The position numbers and the translations under genes were made by a program. A stretch of DNA of 48,180 bases from Fidelibacterota bacterium (GTDB taxonomy: Bacteria; Fidelibacterota; Marinisomatia; Marinisomatales; Marinisomataceae): contig JAFMFP010000003.1 of the NCBI GenBank assembly GCA_017856055.1, positions 1 through 48,180 of the forward strand. The letters are read 5' to 3'. Positions 19,057 through 28,163 of this stretch are shown one piece after another. The notes beneath the pieces are model-generated. The model was not told the origin of the DNA. It worked only from the letters and a program-made list of their open reading frames with translations, and searched no databases. The number at the start of each line of letters is the position of its first letter. The first letter of the stretch is position 1.

Positions 19057-19765
19057 GATTTATTATTTATTTGGGCTTATTTTAAGTGGTATTATAGCAG
19101 TATTTCTTTTCAATTATGTGATACTTCCAATTTATATTAATCAAAAAAATATTATTACAATTCCAAGTTATGAAGGTTTAACCATCGATGAATCTCAATC
19201 TCTAGCTGAACAAAATAAAATTCAAATTACGGTAGTTGATACGGTTTATTCTAATGATTTATCACCAAATCTAATTCTTGAACAATTTCCTAAAGCAGGT
19301 AAAAAAGTTAAAAAAGGAAGAATTGTTAAAGTAAAAATTACGCAATGGAATGAGAAAATTTCTATTCCTGATTTAGTAGGAAAGACTTTAAGATCAGCTC
19401 AGATTGAACTAGATCAATTAGGAGTTGAAGTGGATTCAGTTTATTACGCATTTAATGCTAATTTTGATAAGGGACTAGTATCCTGGCAATATCCTACTCC
19501 AAAAGATAGTCTGAGAAAGGGTTTTGGTATAAGATTAGAAGTTAGTCAAGGATCAAATCCAATTGATCTTGTACCTGTTCCTGACCTTCAAGGATTATTT
19601 TTGAGTGAAGCAGTGGAAAAAATCAGTGAAAGTAACTTAATAACTGGAAAAATTAAATTTATTAAAAATGAAAGATTTCTTCCCAAAACTGTTTTTAACC
19701 AAAATCCACCCTCGAACACAAAAGTAGAAAGAGGAACCAAAATCGATTTAATAATTAATGAATAA
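19049..19765 (+). CDS. single-TM PASTA-domain protein (no kinase domain); track start 19034
   Basis: N-terminal TM followed by three PASTA-like units ('TIPSYEGLTIDESQSLAEQNKI', 'SIPDLVGKTLRSAQIELDQLGV', 'PVPDLQGLFLSEAVEKISESNL'). Confidence 0.88.
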   Translation: MSKIYYLFGLILSGIIAVFLFNYVILPIYINQKNIITIPSYEGLTIDESQSLAEQNKIQITVVDTVYSNDLSPNLILEQFPKAGKKVKKGRIVKVKITQWNEKISIPDLVGKTLRSAQIELDQLGVEVDSVYYAFNANFDKGLVSWQYPTPKDSLRKGFGIRLEVSQGSNPIDLVPVPDLQGLFLSEAVEKISESNLITGKIKFIKNERFLPKTVFNQNPPSNTKVERGTKIDLIINE

Positions 19766-20732
19766 ACACCTAATAACAATTCTTTCAATAATTTTAATTC
19801 AATGTAATAGTGGAAAATCTACTAATATCATTCAAGATTCGAATAATTTTTCAGCTTCAATAGCCATTGATTATCATGATTGGACAAAACAAGATTCATT
19901 ATTATTTCAGGTAGAATATATTTCAAACTTTCTCACAGATTTGAATCTTGAAGTTGTTTCAAATAATAAATCTCAAAACTTTACTATAACCCCATCCGAA
20001 AGTCTAATAATTTTTGAAGAAAGGTTTTTATTCCCAATTGGGGAATCAATTTCATTTAATATTTATGACAAGAGAAATGTCATTTACAGTCAAGAATTGT
20101 TTTTTGAAATTCCCGATTTTAAAATTTTGCTAGTGGATGAAAATCCTTTGAAAGTTGATGACAGGCTCTATAAAACTCTAAAGAAAAATTTAATCTTTGA
20201 AAATTTAGATAAAATTTTTATTGATGACTTGATTAAAACTCCCTTATCAAGCTATGACTTAATTTTATTTTCAAATATCAGTTTCTTAACTGCTAATGAA
20301 ATTGAAAAACTCCAGCAATTTCTGTTAAATGGCAAAAAGGTGTTTTTTATTTTAAATGAAAGAATTATTAAAAATAAAGATTGGGAATTTCATTTTAGTT
20401 TTCCAAAGATTTCATCAGTTCGCGGATCGTCAGTAAATCAATTTTTTATTGCTGATATCGACACTGAATTTTTTTCCCACGCTCTTGATGTTAATAGTCT
20501 TAAAGATTTAAAAGTTTTCAGATATTTTGAATTAACTCCTAATCAAAGCTTTAGTTATTTAATTAATCTAAAAAACCAAAATCCGCTTCTTTTTTCCAAA
20601 AACGTTCTTACTGGAGAAGTTTATTATTTTAATTCATCAATTGAATCTAATTGGACAAATAGCGTTTCATATGAAATGATTTTAGATACTCTAGTTGAAA
20701 TTGCATTGCAAGAAAAAAGTTTGAATGAATAG
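19758..20732 (+). CDS. hypothetical lipoprotein with a BatA-C-terminal-like region (tentative)
   Basis: N-terminal hydrophobic stretch ending LIQC; 'FKILLVDENPLKVDDRLYKTLKK...YDLILFSNISFLTANEIEKLQQFLLNGKKVFFIL'. Confidence 0.55.
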   Translation: MNKHLITILSIILIQCNSGKSTNIIQDSNNFSASIAIDYHDWTKQDSLLFQVEYISNFLTDLNLEVVSNNKSQNFTITPSESLIIFEERFLFPIGESISFNIYDKRNVIYSQELFFEIPDFKILLVDENPLKVDDRLYKTLKKNLIFENLDKIFIDDLIKTPLSSYDLILFSNISFLTANEIEKLQQFLLNGKKVFFILNERIIKNKDWEFHFSFPKISSVRGSSVNQFFIADIDTEFFSHALDVNSLKDLKVFRYFELTPNQSFSYLINLKNQNPLLFSKNVLTGEVYYFNSSIESNWTNSVSYEMILDTLVEIALQEKSLNE

Positions 20733-21834
20733 CTCAAACGAAAAAGCACTCGTAGTTGCACCTCGAACATATAAAAACGACAAGAACTATAATCATAGTT
20801 CAGATGAAATAAAAGAACTTCTGAATACACTTGGAATAAAGGTAAGTGGCTTGATTACTCAAAATATTAGCGTCATAAACCCAGCATATTTTGTTGGAAA
20901 GGGAAAGGCAAATCAAATTTCTGCGCAAGCTTCTGAACTAAAAGTTGACTACGTTGTTTTTGATGAAGATTTAAGTCCAGTTCAAATTAGGAATTTTCAA
21001 AAAATGAATAAAGATGTACGGTTTATTGATAGAACTGGAATTATTCTAGAAATTTTTTATAATAATGCTAAATCAAAAGAATCAAGAACTCAAGTTGAGC
21101 TTGCAAGATTAGAATATCAACTACCGAGATTAACGCGATTGTGGACACACCTAGAAAGACAGATGGGTGGGTTTGGTACAAGAGCTGGAGCTGGAGAAAC
21201 TCAAATTGAAGTTGATAGAAGAATAATAAGAAAAAAGATCAGTTTTCTTAAAAAAAGATTATCTGATATAAATAAAAATCGAATTGTTCAGAGTAAAAAT
21301 AGACAGAATTTTTTCCGCGTATCGTTTGTTGGATATACTAATGTCGGTAAATCATCATTAATGAAAGCAATGACAGGCAGCGATGTCTATATCAAAAATG
21401 AGCTATTTGCAACTTTAGATACTACAGTGAGAAAATTATATATTGGTGATCAAAATTATGTTTTATTAAGCGATACAGTTGGTTTTATCAGAAACTTACC
21501 TGACAATTTAATTGCCTCATTTAGATCAACTCTTCAAGAAGTAGTTGATTCTAATCTATTACTGGTAGTATTAGATGCTAATTCACAAGACCTATATAAT
21601 GAAATTGAAACTATTAAAGAGGTATTAAATGAAATAGGAGCCAAAGAAATTGATGTTCAATATATTTTTAATAAAATTGATTTAGTGGATCAAGAAAAAA
21701 TTATCTATCTAAAAAATCTAATTCCTGAAGCAATTTTGGTGTCCGCAGAAAGATCTCTTCAAATTTCAAAAATAAATGAATCTATAAAGAATAAATTTGA
21801 ATCTTGGATTAAGATTTTTCAGAAGAGTCAATAA
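20725..21834 (+). CDS. hflX: GTPase HflX
   Basis: 'ELARLEYQLPRLTRLWTHLERQMGGFGTRAGAGETQIEVDRR', P-loop 'GYTNVGKSSLM', 'DTVGFIRNLPDNLIASFRSTLQE'. Confidence 0.96.
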   Translation: MNSSNEKALVVAPRTYKNDKNYNHSSDEIKELLNTLGIKVSGLITQNISVINPAYFVGKGKANQISAQASELKVDYVVFDEDLSPVQIRNFQKMNKDVRFIDRTGIILEIFYNNAKSKESRTQVELARLEYQLPRLTRLWTHLERQMGGFGTRAGAGETQIEVDRRIIRKKISFLKKRLSDINKNRIVQSKNRQNFFRVSFVGYTNVGKSSLMKAMTGSDVYIKNELFATLDTTVRKLYIGDQNYVLLSDTVGFIRNLPDNLIASFRSTLQEVVDSNLLLVVLDANSQDLYNEIETIKEVLNEIGAKEIDVQYIFNKIDLVDQEKIIYLKNLIPEAILVSAERSLQISKINESIKNKFESWIKIFQKSQ

Positions 21835-23074
21835 TTGTAGCAATAGCTGCATCGCCAGTGACATTTGCCGAAGTTCTAATCATATCGAGAATTCGATCAA
21901 CTCCTAAAATTAATGCAATTCCTTCACTTGGTACATTAATTGCTTCAAGGATAATAATAAGCATTACTACCCCTGCTCCTGGAACCCCAGCTGTACCGAT
22001 TGAAGCTAAAACTGCAGTAGCAACAATGGTAAATTGATTAGAAATGGTTAAATCAATTCCGAGAGCTTGTGCGATAAAAACCGCAGCAACTCCTTGGTAA
22101 AGAGCAGTTCCATCCATGTTGATGGTTGCTCCTAAAGGTAGAACAAAAGATGAAATTTCTTCATTAACCCCTAAATCTTTCTCACATCTTTTCATTGTTA
22201 CAGGAAGCGTAGCTCCACTTGAACTGGTTGAAAAAGCAACTAATTGAACAGGGATCATCTTTGAGAAAAAATCTTTTAGTTTAATATTGCTGAAAAATTT
22301 TAATAATGTGGTATAGGTAATCATCACATGAGATAAAAGTCCAAGTATTACTACACTCATATAAATCAATAAAGCTTGGAGAATTCCGGTAATATAGCCT
22401 AAATCTCCAGAAATCGTTGAAAAAGTTTTTACTATCAATGCAAAAACACCGAATGGTGCAAAGTTCATAATTAATTCAACTAATCGAATGATTGTTTGAT
22501 TTATGCCCTCGAGAAAGCTTAGTACTGGTTGAGAAAACTTCTTATCTATTCCTATAATAGCTAATCCAAATATTATTGAAAAGAAGACAACTTGTAACAT
22601 ATTACTATTGTTGGACATTGCATTCAAAGCATTAGAAGGAACCATGTCCACTAATGGCTGAAGAGGACCTCGACTTTCTTTTAAAGTATTTGCCTGTTGT
22701 TTTTTATCAAAGGCTTGAGAAGTAGAATCTTCACTTAAAAATTCTTGATAAGAATCAGGGACATAATTCCCAGGCTCAATAATATTTACAAGCAACAATC
22801 CTATAGTCACAGCGATAGCTGTAGTGATTAAATATAAAGAAATCGTTTTGAGTCCAATTCTAGATAATTTAGATGTATCTGAAAGAGAAGCGACACCAGT
22901 AATTAAAGATGAAACAACCAATGGGACAGCAATTAATTTTAATAAATTGAGAAAGATAGTGCCAAAAGGGGCAATATAGTTTGTTGAAAAAGTTCCAAGG
23001 TTGTTTATTGAACTGAAAAAGCCAAAAATGACTCCTGCAACAAGGCCAATTATAATTTTCCAATGTAACTGCAT
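21809..23074 (-). CDS. dicarboxylate/amino acid:cation symporter (DAACS)
   Basis: 'STSSSGATLPVTMKRCEKDLGV', 'LPLGATINMDGTALYQGVAAVFIAQ'. Confidence 0.95.
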   Translation of the reverse strand: MQLHWKIIIGLVAGVIFGFFSSINNLGTFSTNYIAPFGTIFLNLLKLIAVPLVVSSLITGVASLSDTSKLSRIGLKTISLYLITTAIAVTIGLLLVNIIEPGNYVPDSYQEFLSEDSTSQAFDKKQQANTLKESRGPLQPLVDMVPSNALNAMSNNSNMLQVVFFSIIFGLAIIGIDKKFSQPVLSFLEGINQTIIRLVELIMNFAPFGVFALIVKTFSTISGDLGYITGILQALLIYMSVVILGLLSHVMITYTTLLKFFSNIKLKDFFSKMIPVQLVAFSTSSSGATLPVTMKRCEKDLGVNEEISSFVLPLGATINMDGTALYQGVAAVFIAQALGIDLTISNQFTIVATAVLASIGTAGVPGAGVVMLIIILEAINVPSEGIALILGVDRILDMIRTSANVTGDAAIATIIDSSEKS

Positions 23075-23114
23075 TTGTAGGGAATAATATATGTATTATG
23101 CTTAACTTATTTCA

Positions 23115-24515
23115 ATGATTTATTATGCAATTATATCACTTTATCTCTTAGCACTTCTTTGGATAGGGTATCAAAAGTCTGATTCAGTAAAAACTCAAGA
23201 AGACTTTTCAGTGGCAGGTCGTTCGTTATCACCTTGGATTTTAGTAGGTACTATGGCAGCGACTTGGATGGGAACTGGATCAATTCTGGGAAATGCTGGA
23301 AAGACTTTTGAGGTTGGAGCTGCAGGGTTTTTACTGCCCATTGGAGGAATGTTAGGAATTTTGGTTTTAATAAACGTTTCAGGCAAAGCAAGAGCTTCAA
23401 AAAAACTTACTGTTCCTCAAATAATTGGTGACAGATTTGGCGATGTAGCAATGATTCTATCTGTTATTGCTTTATTAGCAGCTTATCTAGTAATTGTGAG
23501 TTATCAGTTTAATGCTGGTGGAGCAGTTTTGTATACAATTTTTAATGATAATCTAGGGTCAAGTATCTCTTTAGATCAATCAACTATAATCGCTGCTATT
23601 TTTATAATTGCGTATACCATTTTAGCAGGATTATTAAGTGTTGCTTATACGGATGTAGCTAATGGAATATTAATGATAACTTGTTTTGTTATTGCATTCC
23701 CAATTTTGTTATTTCAGGCTGGAGGATTCGAGGGAATGAATGAGTCTTTCTTAGCAAAAGGTCTTCCAAATCAAATGTCACCTTTCAAAGTTTTTACTTT
23801 CAGGGAGATTCTAAATTTTTGTCTTCCTTCATTTCTTTTAATTTTAGGTGATGCCAATATGTATCAACGTTTTTTTGCTAGCGAATCAGTGAAATCTGCT
23901 AGAAAAGCCACTTTTATTTTATTTTTTGCAGTCGTTATTTTAGAATCATTAATAGTGGCCAATGCTTGGGTAAGCTCTAGTATGATTGTTGATATTGAAA
24001 AGCAGTCTCATGTATTAATTTATGCTGCGTATAATTTTTTACCTCCGCTGTTAGGCGCAATTATGCTTGCAACATTAATTGGTGTAATAGTTTCAACCGC
24101 AGACTCTTTTCTTTTAGTTCCAACGACTGTTATCATTAATGATTTATATATGAAATATTCCAAGAATCAATTTTCTGAAAAAAGCATAATCTTGATTAGT
24201 AGATCCATGGTTTTGCTACTAGGTATCTTTGCATATTTTGTATCAAGAATGTTTGCAGCAGATACTACTATTTTTGAAAAATCTTTATATGCTTTTACAA
24301 TTTATGGAACTTCAATCACCCCTTCATTATTAGCTTCATTTTTCTGGGAAAAAGCATCAAGATTAGGGGCAATTTTTTCAATTCTATCTGGAATTGTATC
24401 AACAATTTATTTTGGAAATTTAAGCGGGCTTGATGCAGCAGTCGTACCATCTTTATCAATTTCAGCTTCGGTATTAGTGCTTTTTAGTTTGATAGAAAAT
24501 CAGATTAAAAAGTAG
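23115..24515 (+). CDS. sodium:solute symporter (SSS) family protein
   Basis: 'DFSVAGRSLSPWILVGTMAATWMGTGSILGNAG', 'AYTDVANGILMI'; many TM segments. Confidence 0.92.
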   Translation: MIYYAIISLYLLALLWIGYQKSDSVKTQEDFSVAGRSLSPWILVGTMAATWMGTGSILGNAGKTFEVGAAGFLLPIGGMLGILVLINVSGKARASKKLTVPQIIGDRFGDVAMILSVIALLAAYLVIVSYQFNAGGAVLYTIFNDNLGSSISLDQSTIIAAIFIIAYTILAGLLSVAYTDVANGILMITCFVIAFPILLFQAGGFEGMNESFLAKGLPNQMSPFKVFTFREILNFCLPSFLLILGDANMYQRFFASESVKSARKATFILFFAVVILESLIVANAWVSSSMIVDIEKQSHVLIYAAYNFLPPLLGAIMLATLIGVIVSTADSFLLVPTTVIINDLYMKYSKNQFSEKSIILISRSMVLLLGIFAYFVSRMFAADTTIFEKSLYAFTIYGTSITPSLLASFFWEKASRLGAIFSILSGIVSTIYFGNLSGLDAAVVPSLSISASVLVLFSLIENQIKK

Positions 24516-25107
24516 TTTCAATAGGGGGATTATTTACAAGATATAGTTCTGGGTTTGTTTCTAAGGACCTTCTATAGTAATCAAATTTTTTACCAGTTCC
24601 TTTCCAATTTTCTTCTTGATAAATAATCTTAATTGAAGAATCTTTATTATTCACAACTCCAGACTTAATATGACCGGATATGAATTGAAAATTCCTCCTA
24701 TTTTTTGCCCAGCTGAGATAGACTCTTTTGAGCATTTTAGCATATCCATTTGATTTATATTTTTCCATAATAACAAATGCATACGTATATAAAGTAGTTC
24801 CCTTTCCATAAAATTCATCTCTGAAAACCCATTGTTGATTTTCAAGACTCTCCAAAGGAATTCCAATAATAAATCCAATAATTTCTCCTTGATATCTAGC
24901 AACAAATGGTAAAGATTTTTCGGTGTTGAAATATTTTCGAATTGTATCTTTAGTCAAGATTGCCTCTCTTCCAAATTCTTTAGCTAGATGTAGAGAAATT
25001 TCAATCAGTTTGGGAAAATCATTTTTTCCAATCGATTCAATTTTTTCAATTTTAAAGACATTGGTTTCAGCGATAACTTTTGTAATTGATTCATTTAAAT
25101 AATCCAT
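24505..25107 (-). CDS. GNAT-family N-acetyltransferase
   Basis: 'LPFVARYQGEIIGFIIGIPLE...TLYTYAFVIMEKYKSNGYAKMLKRVYLSWAK'. Confidence 0.7.
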   Translation of the reverse strand: MDYLNESITKVIAETNVFKIEKIESIGKNDFPKLIEISLHLAKEFGREAILTKDTIRKYFNTEKSLPFVARYQGEIIGFIIGIPLESLENQQWVFRDEFYGKGTTLYTYAFVIMEKYKSNGYAKMLKRVYLSWAKNRRNFQFISGHIKSGVVNNKDSSIKIIYQEENWKGTGKKFDYYRRSLETNPELYLVNNPPIETTF

Positions 25108-25181
25108 AGTGAGATTTTAAAAAAATAAATTTTTCTGATGAAGATATTTGTTTGGTGAACGTAAATAATTAACTTCACACA

Positions 25182-25943
25182 ATGAATTCATATAAAGAAA
25201 AACTTTCTCATTTCATCAAAAAAAATAATTCAAATCTTTGTATTGGTATTGATATAGATAAACAATTCCTTCCTAAAAATTCTTCATTAAAAAATTTGAT
25301 TGAATATTCATTTTCCGTTGTAGATCAGACTCGAGAATTTTGCGTTGCCTATAAACCGAACTTGGCTTTTTTTGAAGAATGGGGTTCAGAAGGTTTTATT
25401 TGGTTGGAAAATTTGCTTAAGCATATTGGAGATCAACATATCATAATATGTGATGCTAAAAGAGGAGATATTGGCAATACTGCAAAGCATTATGCTAATG
25501 CATATTTTGAAACGTTTGGTTTTGACGCTATAACATTAAATCCTTATTTAGGAAGTGATTCTTTACTTCCGTTTTTACAATTTCCAAATAAAGGAATTTA
25601 TGTCCTATGTCAAACTTCTAATAAAAGTGCCCCTCAACTTCAACAGAATACTTCCAGTAAAGTGATTGAAATTTGTGAAGAACTAGACAATAATAACATT
25701 GGTCTTGTTGTTGGAGCAACTAATTCTGAAGGAATGAAAAGTATTCGAACTAAAACTAAACTTCCATTTTTAATACCTGGAATAGGGGCTCAAGGAGGAA
25801 ATTTGCAAGAAATAATTTCAATTAATAAAGAATTTAAATTTGAAACAATCATTAATGTTTCTCGAGCAATTATTTTCTCTGAATCGATCAGCTCAACAGC
25901 AGAACAATATAATAATATGATCAATGAATTTTATGAAAATTGA
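25182..25943 (+). CDS. pyrF: orotidine-5'-phosphate decarboxylase
   Basis: 'AYKPNLAFFEEWGSEG', 'ICDAKRGDIGNTAKHYANAYFETFGFDAITLNPYLG'. Confidence 0.95.
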   Translation: MNSYKEKLSHFIKKNNSNLCIGIDIDKQFLPKNSSLKNLIEYSFSVVDQTREFCVAYKPNLAFFEEWGSEGFIWLENLLKHIGDQHIIICDAKRGDIGNTAKHYANAYFETFGFDAITLNPYLGSDSLLPFLQFPNKGIYVLCQTSNKSAPQLQQNTSSKVIEICEELDNNNIGLVVGATNSEGMKSIRTKTKLPFLIPGIGAQGGNLQEIISINKEFKFETIINVSRAIIFSESISSTAEQYNNMINEFYEN

Positions 25944-26502
25944 TTTCGAAAAAATATTTATTGAAACTGAGGCATTAATGCGCGGACACTTTATTCTTTC
26001 TTCAGGGAAACATAGCGATACATATTTTCAATGCGCAAAAGTTTTACAATATCCAAAATATCTTAATCTTTTTGCCCAGGAACTTTATAAAAAATTTGAA
26101 AACTTGAATTTTGACAAAGTTATCTCTCCAGCTATTGGTGGTATTGTTTTAGGTACAGAAGTAGGAAGAAGGTTTGATAAAAGAACAATTTTCTGCGAAC
26201 GTGAGTCTGGGAAAATGAGTCTTCGAAGAGGTTTTTCAATTGAAAGGGGAGAAAAAATTTTGATAATTGAAGATGTGCTAAGTACTGGAGGGTCTATTCA
26301 GGAAGTAATAAAGTTGATAAATTCTATAGGAGGTGAGGTCGTTGGAATAGGAGTTATCGTCGATAGATCTTTAATGCCAATCCATCTTCATGAGAACTTT
26401 CAATCGCTTTGCAAACTGAAAGCGCAAATTTTTGAAAAAGAGAATATTCCCAACTCTTTGAGAAACATTGCCCCAATTAAGCCTGGAACTAATAAAAAAT
26501 AA
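25933..26502 (+). CDS. pyrE: orotate phosphoribosyltransferase; track start 25924
   Basis: 'GHFILSSGKHSDTYFQCAKVLQYP', PRPP motif 'ILIIEDVLSTGGSIQEVI'. Confidence 0.95.
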   Translation: MKIDFEKIFIETEALMRGHFILSSGKHSDTYFQCAKVLQYPKYLNLFAQELYKKFENLNFDKVISPAIGGIVLGTEVGRRFDKRTIFCERESGKMSLRRGFSIERGEKILIIEDVLSTGGSIQEVIKLINSIGGEVVGIGVIVDRSLMPIHLHENFQSLCKLKAQIFEKENIPNSLRNIAPIKPGTNKK

Positions 26503-26553
26503 AAAAATGGGAACTCTTTTTTAAAAAATAGTTTAAAATTAAAGCGGTATTTT

Positions 26554-26988
26554 ATGAAATTTTTTAGATATATATTTTTTATCCTTCTATGTATTCCTCT
26601 CTTTGCCAATGAATGGGTTTACGATTTTGAAGAAGCTAAAAAAATTGCATTGGAGGATGATAAACTTATTGTTTTAGTCTTTCAAGGTTCAGACTGGTGC
26701 TCTCCTTGTATTAAACTTGATAGAGAAATATGGAATAATAATGAATTTAAAAAGATTGCAAGTGAAAATTTTGTGATGTTATTAGCTGATTTTCCAAGAA
26801 AAAAATCTAATGCTCTAAGTCAAATCCAGAAAGAAAAAAACTATTTGCTAGCTGAAAAATATAATCCAAATGGATTCTTTCCATTTGTAGTGATATTTAA
26901 TTCTTACGGTGAAGTTATTGGACAAACTGGCTATGAAAAAATATCTCCTCAGGAGTATGCAAATAAGATTTTAAAATTTAAAATATGA
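26554..26988 (+). CDS. secreted thioredoxin-family protein (CSPC)
   Basis: Signal peptide; 'VLVFQGSDWCSPCIKLDREIW'; ATGA overlap with the following apbE-like gene. Confidence 0.9.
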   Translation: MKFFRYIFFILLCIPLFANEWVYDFEEAKKIALEDDKLIVLVFQGSDWCSPCIKLDREIWNNNEFKKIASENFVMLLADFPRKKSNALSQIQKEKNYLLAEKYNPNGFFPFVVIFNSYGEVIGQTGYEKISPQEYANKILKFKI

Positions 26989-28163
26989 TTAAAAAATTAT
27001 TTCTTTTTTTAACGGTAATCAGTTTCAACTTTGCACAAGAGATTGTTAAAGATACTGCTTTACTCATGGGAAGTAGATTTGATTTTACAGTTGTGTCAGA
27101 TTCCAAATCTGAAGGTCAAAAGTTTATTAGCATGGCTATTGATGAGATTAGTCGTATTGAAAAGCTTATTTCTTCATGGGATATTAATTCTCAAACTTCT
27201 CAAATTAATAGAATGGCGGGAATAGAACCCGTTATTGTAGACAAGGAATTATTCTACTTAATTCAAAGAAGCAAAAAGATTTCTGAGCTAACGAATGGAC
27301 TTTATGATATTAGTTATGCATCTCTTGATCAGATTTGGAAATTTGATGGTAGCATTACCACACTCCCTTCAGAAGATGTTTTAAAAAAATCTATATCTAA
27401 AATCAATTATGAAGATATCATACTTGATGATAAAAACTATAGCGTTTTTCTCAAAAATGAAGGTATGAAAATTGGATTTGGTTCTATCGGAAAGGGATAT
27501 GCTGCTGATAAAGCAAAAGAATTGTTAATTCAAAATGGCGTTCAATCTGGGATAATCAATGCCTCAGGCGATATCGCTGCTTGGGGACATCAGCTCAATG
27601 GTGAAGAATGGCTTATTGCAATCAAAAATCCTTTCAATAAAAATAAAATTTTTTCATGGCTTCCTATTGAAAACAAATCAATCGTTACCTCAGGTGATTA
27701 TGAAAAATTTATTATGATAGAAGGTGAGAGATTTTCTCACATTATCAATCCTAAAACTGGGTATCCCGTCAAAGGTTTAACAAGTGTAAGTGTCATAGCT
27801 CCAACAGCAGAGATTGGAGATGCTTTAGCTACAGCAGTTTTTATATTAGGTAAAAACGATGGTCTGAAATTAATTAATTCATTGCCTGAAATAGAATGTT
27901 TAATAGTTGATTCGGATGGAGAATTTTATCCCTCAGATAATTTAGCTTTCAAAAAAGATAGTAATAACTATAAAAATTTGAAAAAATCTTTGTCAAAAAC
28001 ACTAACTAGGGTTAAAGAATATGAAAAAGTCTACATTAATGATCCTGATATGGATTTGAATCCTAGAAAAGTGAATAAATTTGAAACTAATTTTCAGGTT
28101 TATAGAGAATCAGCTTCTGGCGCTAATGGGGGAAAATCAGGAGGTGGGTGTGGTTGCAATTAA
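26985..28163 (+). CDS. apbE: ApbE-family FAD:protein FMN transferase with C-terminal DUF4266-like domain (fusion)
   Basis: ApbE signatures 'IGFGSIGKGYAADKAKELL', 'GIINASGDIAAWG', 'VTSGDYEKFIMIEGERFSHIINPKTGYPVKGL', 'IGDALATAVFILG'; residues 342-392 'RVKEYEKVYINDPDMDLNPRKVNKFETNFQVYRESASGANGGKSGGGCGCN' resemble DUF4266. Confidence 0.93.
   Translation: MIKKLFLFLTVISFNFAQEIVKDTALLMGSRFDFTVVSDSKSEGQKFISMAIDEISRIEKLISSWDINSQTSQINRMAGIEPVIVDKELFYLIQRSKKISELTNGLYDISYASLDQIWKFDGSITTLPSEDVLKKSISKINYEDIILDDKNYSVFLKNEGMKIGFGSIGKGYAADKAKELLIQNGVQSGIINASGDIAAWGHQLNGEEWLIAIKNPFNKNKIFSWLPIENKSIVTSGDYEKFIMIEGERFSHIINPKTGYPVKGLTSVSVIAPTAEIGDALATAVFILGKNDGLKLINSLPEIECLIVDSDGEFYPSDNLAFKKDSNNYKNLKKSLSKTLTRVKEYEKVYINDPDMDLNPRKVNKFETNFQVYRESASGANGGKSGGGCGCN

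Noticed and set aside
25108-25181. Weak inverted repeat gtgaa...ttcac upstream of pyrF
   Set aside because: Only a 5-bp arm with a 14-nt spacer in AT-rich DNA; expected by chance.
26503-26553. Possible terminator/promoter between pyrE and the thioredoxin gene
   Set aside because: A/T-rich runs only; no convincing GC stem or promoter boxes readable by eye.
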